NCBI GenBank assembly: GCA_903772945.1
Contig: CAICTM010000053.1
Coordinates: 1 to 64,000 of the forward strand
DNA length: 64,000 nucleotides
Direction of reading: 5' to 3'
Source of the DNA: Seminavis robusta
Taxonomy: Eukaryota > Bacillariophyta > Bacillariophyceae > Naviculales > Naviculaceae
Each line of letters begins with the position of its first letter. Positions within the stretch are counted from its first letter, which is position 1. The notes under the pieces are model-generated. The model saw nothing but the letters and a program-made list of their open reading frames with translations, made no database searches and was not told the DNA's origin. This document shows, one piece after another, positions 10,729-21,800 of this stretch. Both the position numbers and the translations under genes were made by a program.

Positions 10729-12093
10729 ATGACCATGGATCTTTCCGAGTCCGATGATTCAACTGGTGGCGATCACAATGACGACTATCAGCACCATGAT
10801 CATCGGGAGCAATACCGTGAAGAAGATCATTATTTGACGGAAGAAAAAGCCGAGGACGACAGGTCAGATTTCGCGATGAATCATCGTCATCCCCATCACG
10901 ATCTACTAGAAGACATGGAGACTGAAGAGACAGCCAGCGACAGTGTGGATTCCTGTGACCGTCGGATCAGTCGCGCTGCTCGATCGCTGTTGGTTCGCCC
11001 GTTGCGATCCATTTTGGCCAGTGCCAAGAAATTCTACAAGGACGACCTGGAGGAAATGGACAATCTGGAGAGCGCCACCGTGTGGAAATTGCTAGAGTAT
11101 TCCTTGGCCCCTCATGCATATGCCGGCCAAAAGTGTCCCTTGCTTCCATCTCTGGATGTATTACGCCGTGAAGAAGAGCATTCCATTGTGTTATTGCCGC
11201 CGCCCAAGTCGACATCCAGTCGACTGGGAATCAGCATCCGATCGGCCATGTATCAGTTGAACAAACGAGCGTGGTGGAGAAATGCTTGGTATCAGTGTGG
11301 ATTTTGTGGTAAACTGTTCAACAGTCGATATTATCTCGACCGCCATTTGGAGACTCATCATGCCAACAAAACACAGCACGAGCAGCAACCACACCGCGAC
11401 GACAAGAATACTATGATTTGTCCTGCCACGACATGGTGCAAGGGGCTTCCGTTTTGTTCCCAGCATGCTCTTGAAATTGAACCCTACTATGGAAAAGGGA
11501 GTAACGGGTTGAGTTACCAGGATCGGAATTATATCAAACGACAACTCGAACAAGCCATGCAAGATGAAACCGCACATCGTGATGAAGCCACCATGGACCG
11601 TACCAAACAGCAATGCATTCAAATGATCCAGGACTGCTTTGGCGGTGAATCACAACAACAATCTTCTCCTTCTGTTTCTCTACAAGCCTACATTCACCAA
11701 CATTTAGAACAGAGTCTGTGTCAACCAATCTCTTGTCCCGATCGATTACACCAACTCTTTTTTGCCGCCTCATCTCAGTCGAATGACGCGGCCGCCATGA
11801 TGATGCAGCATGTGCATGAATGGCACGATGAATGGGAAGACTACTATGACCAGCATCACACCGTGGGACGCTTGGGAATGGCGATGCTGCTAGGCCTTGT
11901 GCTATGGTATACCTGGTATATGTGGCAGGTCAACACCAACGATAGCACGTACAAGTGGTTGCGACGAAAAGATCCCAAAGGAACGCGATTGCTGCAGAAA
12001 CGATCGACTTCGACATGGAAAACTGCCCGCAAAAAGTTGTGGGGGACATCCACCACCAGCAGCAAACGGAGCACCAAAGCGAAAGGTCAATAG
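10729..12093 (+). CDS. C2H2 zinc-finger protein with a C-terminal membrane segment
   Basis: An unrecognised 454-residue protein. The first 80 residues are His/Asp/Glu-rich and disordered. A single C2H2 finger stands near residues 190-212 ('CGFCGKLFNSRYYLDRHLETHH': CxxC, then His-X4-His). A Cys/His-containing block follows, 'CPATTWCKGLPFCSQHALE', which could bind a second metal. The rest is Gln-rich, then a single hydrophobic helix at about residues 383-402 ('MAMLLGLVLWYTWYMW') and a basic Lys/Arg/Ser/Thr tail. A zinc finger joined to one membrane span suggests a membrane-anchored protein rather than an ordinary transcription factor. No intron is needed. The start at ATGACCATGG could be either of two in-frame ATGs six bases apart. 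Function unknown. Confidence 0.7.
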   Translation: MTMDLSESDDSTGGDHNDDYQHHDHREQYREEDHYLTEEKAEDDRSDFAMNHRHPHHDLLEDMETEETASDSVDSCDRRISRAARSLLVRPLRSILASAKKFYKDDLEEMDNLESATVWKLLEYSLAPHAYAGQKCPLLPSLDVLRREEEHSIVLLPPPKSTSSRLGISIRSAMYQLNKRAWWRNAWYQCGFCGKLFNSRYYLDRHLETHHANKTQHEQQPHRDDKNTMICPATTWCKGLPFCSQHALEIEPYYGKGSNGLSYQDRNYIKRQLEQAMQDETAHRDEATMDRTKQQCIQMIQDCFGGESQQQSSPSVSLQAYIHQHLEQSLCQPISCPDRLHQLFFAASSQSNDAAAMMMQHVHEWHDEWEDYYDQHHTVGRLGMAMLLGLVLWYTWYMWQVNTNDSTYKWLRRKDPKGTRLLQKRSTSTWKTARKKLWGTSTTSSKRSTKAKGQ

Positions 12094-12465
12094 AGCGATA
12101 GCCACATCAAAAACTAGCCGGAAGGTCGTCGCTTTTCTATGACAAATCATTTGCGTTGAAGTTGGCTCAGTGGTCGTCACTGGTACAAACAACAAAAAAT
12201 TCGGCATCTCCAGCTAGCTAAAAGGCGTAACTGAACCCAACACGAGAAGAACCGGTCCTTCCTTAAAGTGGCTAGCTACAGTATAGTATTGTTGCAACTG
12301 AGCGTTTTCATGAAGGACTCGTCTCTCTCCGACACTTCAAACCCCAAGTACTCTGTGCTGGACGAATGTGCGAGTAGCAAGTGTTCTGTGGTAACAAGGC
12401 TAAAAAGCACAACAGTTTAGCTCCACTGCATGCATGCTTGCACTGCACAAGCATGGTTCTTCTTA
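12094..12465. other. Convergent 3' intergenic region
   Basis: 372 bases between two genes that end towards each other. 'ctagctagct' type sequences occur twice (about 12212 and 12270). Nothing else seen. Confidence 0.5.
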
Positions 12466-15400
12466 TTAAAGACCAATACGCCCCCTCTTCTTCGGTCCAA
12501 ACCGTTTGTTGCGAGCATTGGCGGCACCAGGTGTCGCCACAGCCCCCCCTCGATGTTTCTTGGACGCTTCAGCGGCTTCCTTCTGGCGTTCTTCCTCCTC
12601 TAGCTTCTGCTTCTTTTGCAATTCTTGCTCCATCTTGGCTTGTTCGGCTCGATCTTTCTGGCGGCGAAGCAACGTAGTTTCGTAGCTCTCTTTGACGCTC
12701 TGATGAGGAGGAGAACAAAATCATTGGTGAGCAATCTCAATCATAACGCAAAATCTAGCACATCACACACCACGATAACACTTACAAACAACATCGAACC
12801 AACTTCGGCCAGCCAATAACCGTCCACGGCTGTGACGCAACTCATGTATTCTTTCGAAGTACTGATCAACTCGTGATAGCAGACGTAGTCAGGTGTGTAC
12901 CCCAGCCCAAACAAGGCACTGGAGGGATGAAGTGCGGCCGGAATCCCAGAGAGCATGTTGATGTATTCGCCAATTCCTTTGATCTTAGAACTGTTGTAGA
13001 AATAGGCAGAGCATATAGCCTTGCGGATAACATCCCATGATCCATCGCAGCTCTGCGGATCAAATCTTCGTTGCTTCATCAAATCCACAAGTTGGGAATG
13101 CACTTCTCGTGCTTTACGGATTCCTTTCGAATGAATGAAATGCTGATTGCACCACTTGGCGTCAAACTTGTATTGCTTTGCTCGAAGATAGACATTGAGC
13201 AGTGTAAGGTGATCAGATTCTGGGACGAAGAACTTCTCGCGTGCTGCATCACTCTCCTCTTCACGGTCCTTGGGTCGGAAAAACACACTTGGAACACTCA
13301 ACATGCTGACAATGATCAGTACTTCCGATGAACATCTTCCGTGTTCATGTGCATACAGGAGCATTTTCGAGAGGGGTGGATCCAGTGGGAAGTCAGACAT
13401 ATTCCTTCCCATTGGTGTCAAGTCTCCATTGTTATCCAAAGCACCAAGAATCCACAACTGATATAATGAGTTCATGATGTTCTCTTCCGGTGGAGGCGAC
13501 ATGAAATTGAAGTCCAGAAGATTCTTCACGCCTAGCGATTTGAGCAAGAGAACGACATTGCTCAGATTCGTCCTTTGGATTTCTGGCACCGCATTCTCCA
13601 TCAGCTCTTCTCGAAACTGACGATCCGTGTAGAGCCTGAAGGCGTATCCTTTGCCTGTTCTTCCGGCGCGACCAGAACGTTGATTAGCGTTTGCCTTGCT
13701 GATTGGGGTAACAACCAAAGCATCCATTCCAATCTTTGGGTTAAAGACTTTTAACTTGCAAAATCCCGAGTCGATCACATATTTGATACCGTCTACGGTA
13801 AGACTGAGAACGGATGATGTCAGAAACAAGAGATAGGCGAAACCACAAGCAATCATAGCATCAGTTCGTACCTAGTCTCAGCCACGTTTGTGGACACAAT
13901 GCACTTTCTGATTCCCTTCGGCGCAGTTTCAAAGATCTTTGCCTGCAGGTCGGCCGGTAGCTGAGAGTACATTGGAAGCACAAGAAGGGGCGGGGAATCT
14001 CCCCCCAGCTTTTCCATTTTCTCTGCGAGGACAGTACAAGTTCCCTCAATATCTTCCTGCCCCGTCATGAAAATAAGAATGTCCCCAGGCTCGTGGTTGA
14101 AGTGAATTTGTAGTGCTTGCTTTACCGCCGCCATTACGTAATCTTCTTGAACTGACTTTGCAAAATATGTCTCAACAGGGAAGGTTCGTCCGGGAATGCG
14201 GAAGACAGGAACACCTCCAAAGTAATTGCTAAAGGTGTCGGCGGAGAGCGTGGCACTGGTTACTATCAGCTTCATGTCTGACCTGCGAGCGACCACTTTT
14301 CGCAACACTCCAAACAGAATCTATGTAAACGGTTGAGGAGTCAAGTGTGTCAGCAGGAAGTAACGATTGCATTGTGCGAAAGACACATCAGTACAGGATC
14401 TACAACGTACATCTGAGTTCAGACTGCGTTCGTGAGCCTCGTCCATCACAATGGCGCTGTAGTGATTGATGTCAGGATCACTGAGGGTCTCGCGGAGCAA
14501 CACTCCATCTTAGTCGAACGAAGAGGTAAAATCTCGTGAGTTCAAAACAACAACAGCAGTGATAGGAGGACAAAAAGGAAAGTCTCAACTTACCAGTCAT
14601 GTACTTGATTCTGAAACCGTGCAGAGGAAAGCAACCGGGTTAGCATGCAAATCAGAACGAGGAAACAGAGTAGGACATTCAAATACGTACTTGGTGTGAG
14701 GACTGGTACAATCCTCAAATCGGATGGCATACCCCACCGTCCCTCCCAGTTGATCAACTTCCGTCAGTGCTCGTCCTGTCTCCTGAACGGCCGCAGAAAC
14801 CTCCTCGCTCACACGTTTTGCAACGCTCATGGCCGCAACTCGCCTGGGCTAAAGTATCGTGGTGGCAAAAAGGTGAGGCGATGACAGATATGCATGGGGA
14901 CCGTTCCACGGCACACCTTCATCTCCCTTACCTGTGTACATCCCACAATATGCCCTCCAGTGCAATAGCCTTCCTCTAGCAGATACTGAACCAGTTGCGT
15001 TGTCTGAAGAATGAATGAACGGGCAGTGTCAGCATTGGAGTTCCGCGTAACACAACATGATTTGGAACAGCGACTGCACTCCTACTTACTTTGCCTGGGA
15101 TTGCGACAAAAACATGAACACCAGCGAGACAAATGATGAGAAACAGAAGCAGCCACCAGAAGCTCTACAAACTCACTTTGCTTGACACTCACCACTACCA
15201 GTTTCTCCGACTGCAATCTACAGAGTCAAACGAAAGAGACACGCATTTCAGTTAGGCTCTGACTGACGAAAGCTTCTCGCTGACAAGCAACCATGACAAA
15301 CACAAGCAATTCTCACGTACCACTACATTGTTCTCTCGAATGACATTCAGCAACTCGTCCCTGACCGAGAATATTGGTAAGAATTCTCGTTGTTGTCGTA

Positions 15401-16655
15401 TCGACTTTGTCTTTGCAAACTCCGAAGCAGCCTCTGTCTTTTGCTTTGCCATGTGCGACGCATATCCGGTACTCTTTTTGTAATCCACTTCCCCATTGGC
15501 ATTGACGTTGGCGTTGCTGGATGATGCCGCTTGGTCAGGTTCTGCTTCTTCGTCATTGTCGTCGTCTTTTTTGACTCGCATGGCATTTCCCATTTTGGAG
15601 CCTCCCAATTCCCAAAACTTTTGTCGCATGGTATTCTTTTCCTTTTCTTGTCGCAGCCGTTGCAGCGTCACCGATCCCTGCCGTGCCATTTTACAAAAAT
15701 CGGACGAGTTGTCCTTGACGGTCGCTGCCGTCGTTTGTTTGGCCAGTCCCACGGACGACTTTTCCAAAAAGGGAGGTTTGAGTTGATGTACCAACAATGT
15801 GACGCGGGTATCATTTTCGTTCGAAACATCGAGTGCCACTTCTCCCCGCGACGCGGCACCCGAACTGAGCAATCTATTTTCTTCCCATGCTTCTTGATCG
15901 TCCTGGAGCGCACTTTTTCTGGCATTGAATCGTTGTTGTGTTTGTGTGGCCGCCTTGCCTCCTCGGTAATTTGGATTGCGCCGTCGTTCTTCCATTTCCT
16001 TTTCCCGTTGTTTCATCTTGTCATTGACAAATAGAAATCTTCCTAGTTGCCCCTGTGACTGCATTTCCGAAGCGTCCACCACATAGCCTCCTTCATCCGC
16101 CAGATAGAATTGTCGGTCAAAATCACTGCCATCGGAATCGTACAAGACATCGTTATTAGTATTCTTGTCGCTTCGATTGTTGTTGTTGGGTTTTCTATTA
16201 GCATCGGATCGTGATTCCTCGGGTTTTCGTGGCCTGGATTGTTGCTGATGTTGCTGTTTCTGGGGTGGTGGATTCTTTGGATGCGGTGATTGTCGATCCT
16301 TCGGTCTAGCATTATTATTTTTCGGTGGGCGGTCACTACTTATTTTTGACTGTTGCCCTCCATTGGACTTGTTGTTGTTTTTATTGTCTTCTTGACGATT
16401 GGCATTCGACTTGTTCTTATTAGGCACATTCTTCGTCTGAGGAACAATAGTACGGGTATTACGTTCCTCCTTGTCCTCATCGTCGTCTCGTTGTCGATAC
16501 CGCCGTTGCTGCTTTTTCGAAGAGGACTTGAAGGCGGATTTTTTGGATTGGAACAGTGATTTCTTTTGGACATTCTTGTTATCGTTGCTGTCACCAACGT
16601 TGGATCCCTCTTCCTTGTCCAGGCGAGGACGTTTGCGAGTTGATTCGTCCGCCAT
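12466..16655 (-). CDS. PRP16: Pre-mRNA-splicing DEAH-box ATP-dependent RNA helicase PRP16 (DHX38)
   Basis: Spliceosomal helicase that remodels the complex between the two splicing steps. I reconstruct ten exons on the minus strand: 15321-16655, 15193-15217, 15090-15094, 14932-15003, 14691-14848, 14594-14610, 14411-14508, 13872-14320, 12786-13803, 12466-12699. All introns (68-103 bases) are GT-AG; the spliced length is 3411 bases, 1136 residues. The N-terminal 440 residues are charged and contain the Prp16-specific '[10 protein letters not shown]' and '[13 protein letters not shown]' blocks. Then come GETGSGKT (Walker A, residues 449-456), DEAH (560-563), SAT (592-594), QRSGRAGR (761-768), the winged-helix/OB region and a basic tail '[12 protein letters not shown]' as in DHX38. 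Start chosen at MADESTRKR; an in-frame ATG lies six codons upstream. Exons of 5, 17 and 25 bases are exceptional (see findings). Confidence 0.93.
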
Positions 16656-17153
16656 CGTAATACAACCAACCAACCAACAATCAACGGTATTATCGATCAG
16701 TGAGGTTCTGACCGTTGGGTATCTTCGGGTAGGACGATGACGCTTTGCTGAAATAAGATACCCTCTTGCTGTGGATCTCTTCTGAGCAAATTTGGGCCAG
16801 CCTATGATGCTGCTTCTTGCAATTCTCTGTCAGTATCTTGGTTTGGATCTTCCCTCTCAATTCCGGTTGCTTCCTGATGGTTGGCACCTTGATTTGGTTG
16901 CGTTTGTGTACCGGGACGTGCTTCGGGTAAGCTTGTACGTTTGTCGTCGAATGACGCTGTGGCTTGTGGCTGGCATCTCACCTCCTGCCGAGAGGAAAGC
17001 GAACAGTTCCCGATCTTCAGGAAGGATCGTGTCAAGCCAACGAGAAGCGCAAAACCAGCCGTCACAAATTGAACACAAACAGCGTGCTAATCCTTTCCAA
17101 GAGAAGCAAAAAGGTCCCTATCAGCAAAAGAAAATACTACCAGCAAGAAAACC
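16656..17153. other. Divergent intergenic region
   Basis: About 500 bases between the starts of PRP16 (minus) and the repeat protein (plus); likely a shared promoter region. Short open frames on both strands have no recognisable motif. Confidence 0.5.
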
Positions 17154-17966
17154 ATGGTGTCATCGTCTATTACCTTGCTAATACTGGCTGCAGCCGCCTC
17201 GAAATTGACAGAGGCATTTTTGTTGGATACCTCCTATCGGCATCCTACGAGTCTTGTTGTTCGAGGCAATGCGGCAAGATTCCCATTTCTGGTGTTGTCG
17301 TCCAAGAAGAACAGTTGGAATGAGGAACATCTTGCCCATGGCGCCTCTGAAGTACATGAAGAAACCAATGAAGAGCTGCTGAAATCGGAGCAAGATGCTG
17401 CTTGGGATGCCCATGACCTCTCAGACCCTGGCATGGAGTCCGCAGCAGAAGAAAGAGCTGTCATGTTGGCTGCAGAAATGGTACATTATTGGAAGGAAAA
17501 GAAAACTCAAGACAAACCCAAACAACAAGAAAAGTGGAACAAACAACACTTGGCTCATAGCGCATCAGAAGTTCACGAGGAAACAACTGAAGAGCTGCTA
17601 GAATCAGAAGAAGCTGCAGCCTGGGATGCCCATGAACTGTCTGACCCTGGAATGGAATCTGCTGCAGAAGAGAGGGCTGTCATGTTGGCGGCAGAAATGG
17701 TGCATGAGTGGAAGGAAAAGAAAACTCAAGAAAAACCCAGCAACCAGGAAAAGTGGAATGAAGAACATCTCGCCCATGGTGCATCAGAAGTTCATGAGGA
17801 AACAACTGAAGAGCTGCTAGAATCAGAACAAGCTGCTGCTTGGGATGCCCATGACCTCTCAGACCCTGGAATGGAGTCAGCAGCAGAAGAACGAGCTGTC
17901 ATGTTGGCAGCAGAAATGGTACATGAATGGAAGGAAAAGGCAAGGGCTGCAAAGAAAAATAAATAA
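17154..17966 (+). CDS. Signal-peptide protein made of three 73-residue tandem repeats
   Basis: Unrecognised 270-residue protein. Residues 1-22 form a signal peptide ('SSSITLLILAAAASKLTEA') followed by Phe in 'TEAFLLD', then a Ser/Arg-rich, acid-poor stretch: the pattern of diatom bipartite plastid targeting. From residue 55 the protein is three near-identical 73-residue repeats (219 bases each, starting at 17316, 17535 and 17754). Each reads 'W-N-x-x-HLAHxASEVHEET', then 'AAWDAHDLSDPGMESAAEER', then 'AVMLAAEMVHxWKEK'. Each repeat is acidic and probably helical. The DNA repeats are highly similar, so the duplication is recent or kept alike by gene conversion. The last unit ends in a short Lys/Ala tail. 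The role could be structural in the plastid; this is inference. Confidence 0.75.
   Translation: MVSSSITLLILAAAASKLTEAFLLDTSYRHPTSLVVRGNAARFPFLVLSSKKNSWNEEHLAHGASEVHEETNEELLKSEQDAAWDAHDLSDPGMESAAEERAVMLAAEMVHYWKEKKTQDKPKQQEKWNKQHLAHSASEVHEETTEELLESEEAAAWDAHELSDPGMESAAEERAVMLAAEMVHEWKEKKTQEKPSNQEKWNEEHLAHGASEVHEETTEELLESEQAAAWDAHDLSDPGMESAAEERAVMLAAEMVHEWKEKARAAKKNK
17316..17963 (+). repeat. 219-base coding tandem repeat, three units
   Basis: Units start at 17316, 17535 and 17754, an exact 219-base period, and keep the reading frame (73 codons). Confidence 0.9.
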
Positions 17967-18851
17967 ATGAACAGGGCATCCATTGGGCAAAATACACCAA
18001 TAATGGGCACTTTTGGATAAAAGGACACTCGTCATTACTTTTAGGCACCAGACTACACGTGTTTTGTACCATGCAAAATAGAGCGTCATAGTTCCTTTGT
18101 CCAAGTTTGATAGACACCGGTAGCTACCTAGATCCAAAAGAGAGCAAAACGAGAGATACTACCAATAACAAGGGGGCATAGACTCCTTCTATCATCCAAG
18201 CAACAACATGATGGGCCATCCATTCATTGTCAGACAGTAAAACAAAAGCATAGATGACTAATCCTCAACCCTTTGGCACAGCAACCAGCACCAATCCAAA
18301 CGAACACAGCCAACCTAAAACATGAATGGTTGAATCGCTCTATTGCCGGTTCTACAGTAGCTGCCACGGGTTCAGGTTCTGTCCCCACCAACAAACCTGC
18401 CTCAAAAGATGCTTGGTAACCGCCTGGATGGAGTATGGTCACACTGCAAACTGGCAGTAACATTTAGGGGGGGTTAGGCATCCGGGAGGGGGGAGGGAGG
18501 AGAAAAGAGGAGAAGAAGAGAGAGGGTTAAGATTCCGAATTCTGGTCACCAAGCGAGGGACGCCCTGCCTGCCGGCTACAACGACATTTGGTTACTTATA
18601 TGAAATGGGGGTAAAGGCAGTCATAATATTATTCCTCTAAGGAAAGAGGTCATCCCCCCACCGGAAATCGTCACTAAGACATCGCCACATCATGAACGGC
18701 CGTCACCCACATTCAAACCAATCCCTAGTCCACTAACGATTTGATTCTTCTCATTTTTGTTCTCCCAGTCCTTCCCCGATCGAAATCCTCCCACAAAATA
18801 GACACTCACAAATACAAAATTGGTGGACAATGAAGATGCTATTATTATTGA
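17967..18851. other. Convergent 3' intergenic region
   Basis: No gene seen. A purine-rich tract of about 55 bases ('gggaggggggagggaggag' and following) lies at 18484-18530. No inverted repeat flanking the transposase-like gene was found here by eye. Confidence 0.5.
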
Positions 18852-21800
18852 TTACATCGAATACATTTTATACCGACACCAGTAATCATGCGGCGGTCTA
18901 CCTACTCTCCGAGTCATCCATTGGCAGTACCGATCACAGCAACCTCTTTGCGGCGGTCGATACGCGGGTGGAAAGGCAGGTAGCAGCGGCACCCAACCAA
19001 AGTACTGCGTTTGAATTTGGGTGTACGTTGCTGGTGCCGGCGCTGGTTGTAAGTAAGGATTTCGAATTTGAATTTGCTGTTGGTGTTGTTGGGTATTATT
19101 TAACCCTCCGTTTGTGACTGTTGCATTGGCAGGCGTCGGTGGTGGTGGTGGTGGTGGTGGTGGTGGATTCGAATTTTGATTCATTATTTGTTGTTGCTGC
19201 TGTTGTGGTTGTTGTTGCTGCTGTTGTTGTTGCGGTTGGTGTGGTTGCGGCTGTTGTGGTTGTGGTTGTGGTTGCGGCTGTTGTTGCTGTTGTTGCTGAT
19301 GCCGTTGTTGTTGTTGTTGTTGTTGATACCGCCTCAGATGCTCCGCATACGTGAGTCTTGTTGTTGTTGGCAGAGGACGCTCCGGCGATGGTGGCGATGA
19401 TTCGGTGACCAGTTCCATCCCTGTTGATTGATCGGTGCACAAACAACAGAGACAATGGTCGAGTGGTCCATATTTTTGCAACCGAGGTTTGCATGCTGTC
19501 AGATATTCGGAAAAGAATCTCTCACCATTATCTTTGGGCAATTTCTCTGCTTTAGAAAACGGGATCTTGTTGACACCGCTGGAGATGGCCAACTGGTTGA
19601 CAAACCAAAGTTCGGTGTGGTTGAAGTAGGGCACAATCCGCTCCCATCCAATTGGAATTGGTCTATTGTCATCTTCGCGCAGAGCAATGAGAGATCTCTT
19701 GTATCGAATGGCAAGATTATAGCGAGCTGTTCCAACCAGATTAAGATTGTCGGCAAGAGTCCTCCTCATCCCACTGTTTGCGAAATGGGCAAATCTATCA
19801 TGAAACGCCTCCAGTTTCGACTCTCCTCTCCTGGAGAGGTATTCTGTAAGTCCGTGCTTTGAGTTTCTTGCTGGAACAATAGCATCATACATCTCATGAG
19901 TCGACATTGGATCACGCAAATGGATTGCCTTCTGTTTACAGTTTTTCACGGCATCTTTTGCTTCCTCGGTGAATAGAGAAAGCTTTTTGATTGGATCGAG
20001 ACGTCCTTTCGCTGGACGATTTACAGGATCAGACGACGTGACCTTGTAACGATTGAACCAGTCATCTAACAGCTGTACCATTGTTGCCGGTTCTCTCATT
20101 TGCTTTCGTAGATATTTGGCATATCGATCGCGGAAGAGTTTTGTTCCTTGAAGATCAGCAATCTCCTCTGAAGAGAAGCACTTGCCAGTTGCCGACAACG
20201 AACCATCTTTGAGAGCAACAAGCAACTTCTCGTAATCGGATGGTAAGTACACATAAAGACAATTGAGGAGACCAGCCAGTGCTTCCATGTAATCGATGTG
20301 CCCTTTCCTCATTGTCGAGGTGATTCGTTGTTCAAAATGAAACAGGCCCAAGCGACCTTCCAAATCTGGAAAAACAACATTCCAGAAGTCTTGTTTGTTG
20401 GGCCATGTGTCGCTATACATGGCTTTTGGCTGAAAGTTTGGTCTCTTTGATAGCTGAATGGCGGCATGAGAAAAGTGAATGGTTTTGGTTGTGGGAACCA
20501 GTACTGCTGATGCAATTTCACCGGTGGACGTAGCAACATCCCAAGCTGCGACTGCTCCGACTTGGTTCTTTTGGTAATTCTTGACGACTTGAAAGGTGTG
20601 GTCCTGTGTAAAGATTGCATTGCACTGGACACTTTGAATCTCACGAATGTGTCTGTCATGGTCGCTTATGCCCCAAGGATTGCAGGGATTACTTGCGGCG
20701 TCATCGAAAGCATCCCTGATAGAATCACCCAAAGGCGGATATTGTCGTATGTAACAACCATCCTTTTCAATGTAAGGGGCAATGGTGATGTTTGGTGAGT
20801 GCTTCTTGTGTTCTTTGGTGTAAGAATAATAGCATGTAATCCGGCTAAGATATTCTTTGTTGATTGCTCTGTACAGCATTCTGCTGCATAGTTCCCCATT
20901 CCCATAGGTAACCATGATCGCATCAAAGACATCCGTTGCTGTTTTGGATAGGTGACACACCTTCTCCAGTGCGTATTTCGGCTCCACCGGATAGCAGCTG
21001 GCGGCGTATGGAGGAATGCTGGAAAGGACTTGAGCTGAATTGGAGTCAATCCTTCTTTTGCAGGAGTTACACACCATATGCATCACCATGCACCAGGACG
21101 GTGAGCTTTGTATTCCAAAGATTGGGAAGAGCGTCTTGTTCTTGGAGAAGTTTGTTCTTTCATTGCACAGCTTCCCATCGCAATATGGACAGGGGACGTG
21201 ATCAAGTCCAAAACGGTACCAATCGACCAGAAGCAGATGCTGTCCAATGATGGAATGATAGTGTGGATCGATGATTGCTGGCACGTTGGGAACAGTTGCA
21301 GTAAGTCCTTTGAAATGTTGGTTGAAGAGAGACTTGTCTCTTGATCTAATCACTCGTTCGGCCATCACTTCAGCAAATGCTACCATTGCAATAGGAGCAC
21401 CTTTGGATTTATGCTTGTCGCAGAAAGAGTCTTCCTTAACCAGTTTGGTGACTTCTTTGCAAAGAAACTCAGGTGTGACTGGTGTCAGCTCACCGGTAGT
21501 GCTCCAATTGGATTGTGGAGTTGTCATTGTTGTTGGTGGAGGAGCAGATTTGGTTCTCCTTCTAGCGAAAAATGCCTCTCCCGCTTCCTTTGTTGAGTGT
21601 CTCCAGCTACCTTTCTCTGATTCAGTAAGTGGTTGTTTGAAAAGTGCTTCCAGTCGCTTTTCCTCCTCTCTTGTTGCAATGGTCTGCTTTGATAACCCCG
21701 CTTCTCCTTTTGTCAATGTATTCTTGATGCAGCGGTCGTGGTGTCTCCTTTTTGGGATTCGGACCTCTAAACCTTGTTTCCTGCGAGCATATGCTATACA

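Noticed and set aside
16792-17181. 129-residue plus-strand frame before the repeat protein
   Set aside because: Different frame from the repeat protein, no motif; probably 5' untranslated sequence.
19121-19400. Plus-strand poly-Val and poly-Leu frames
   Set aside because: Antisense shadows of the poly-Gln/poly-Pro tail of the transposase-like gene.
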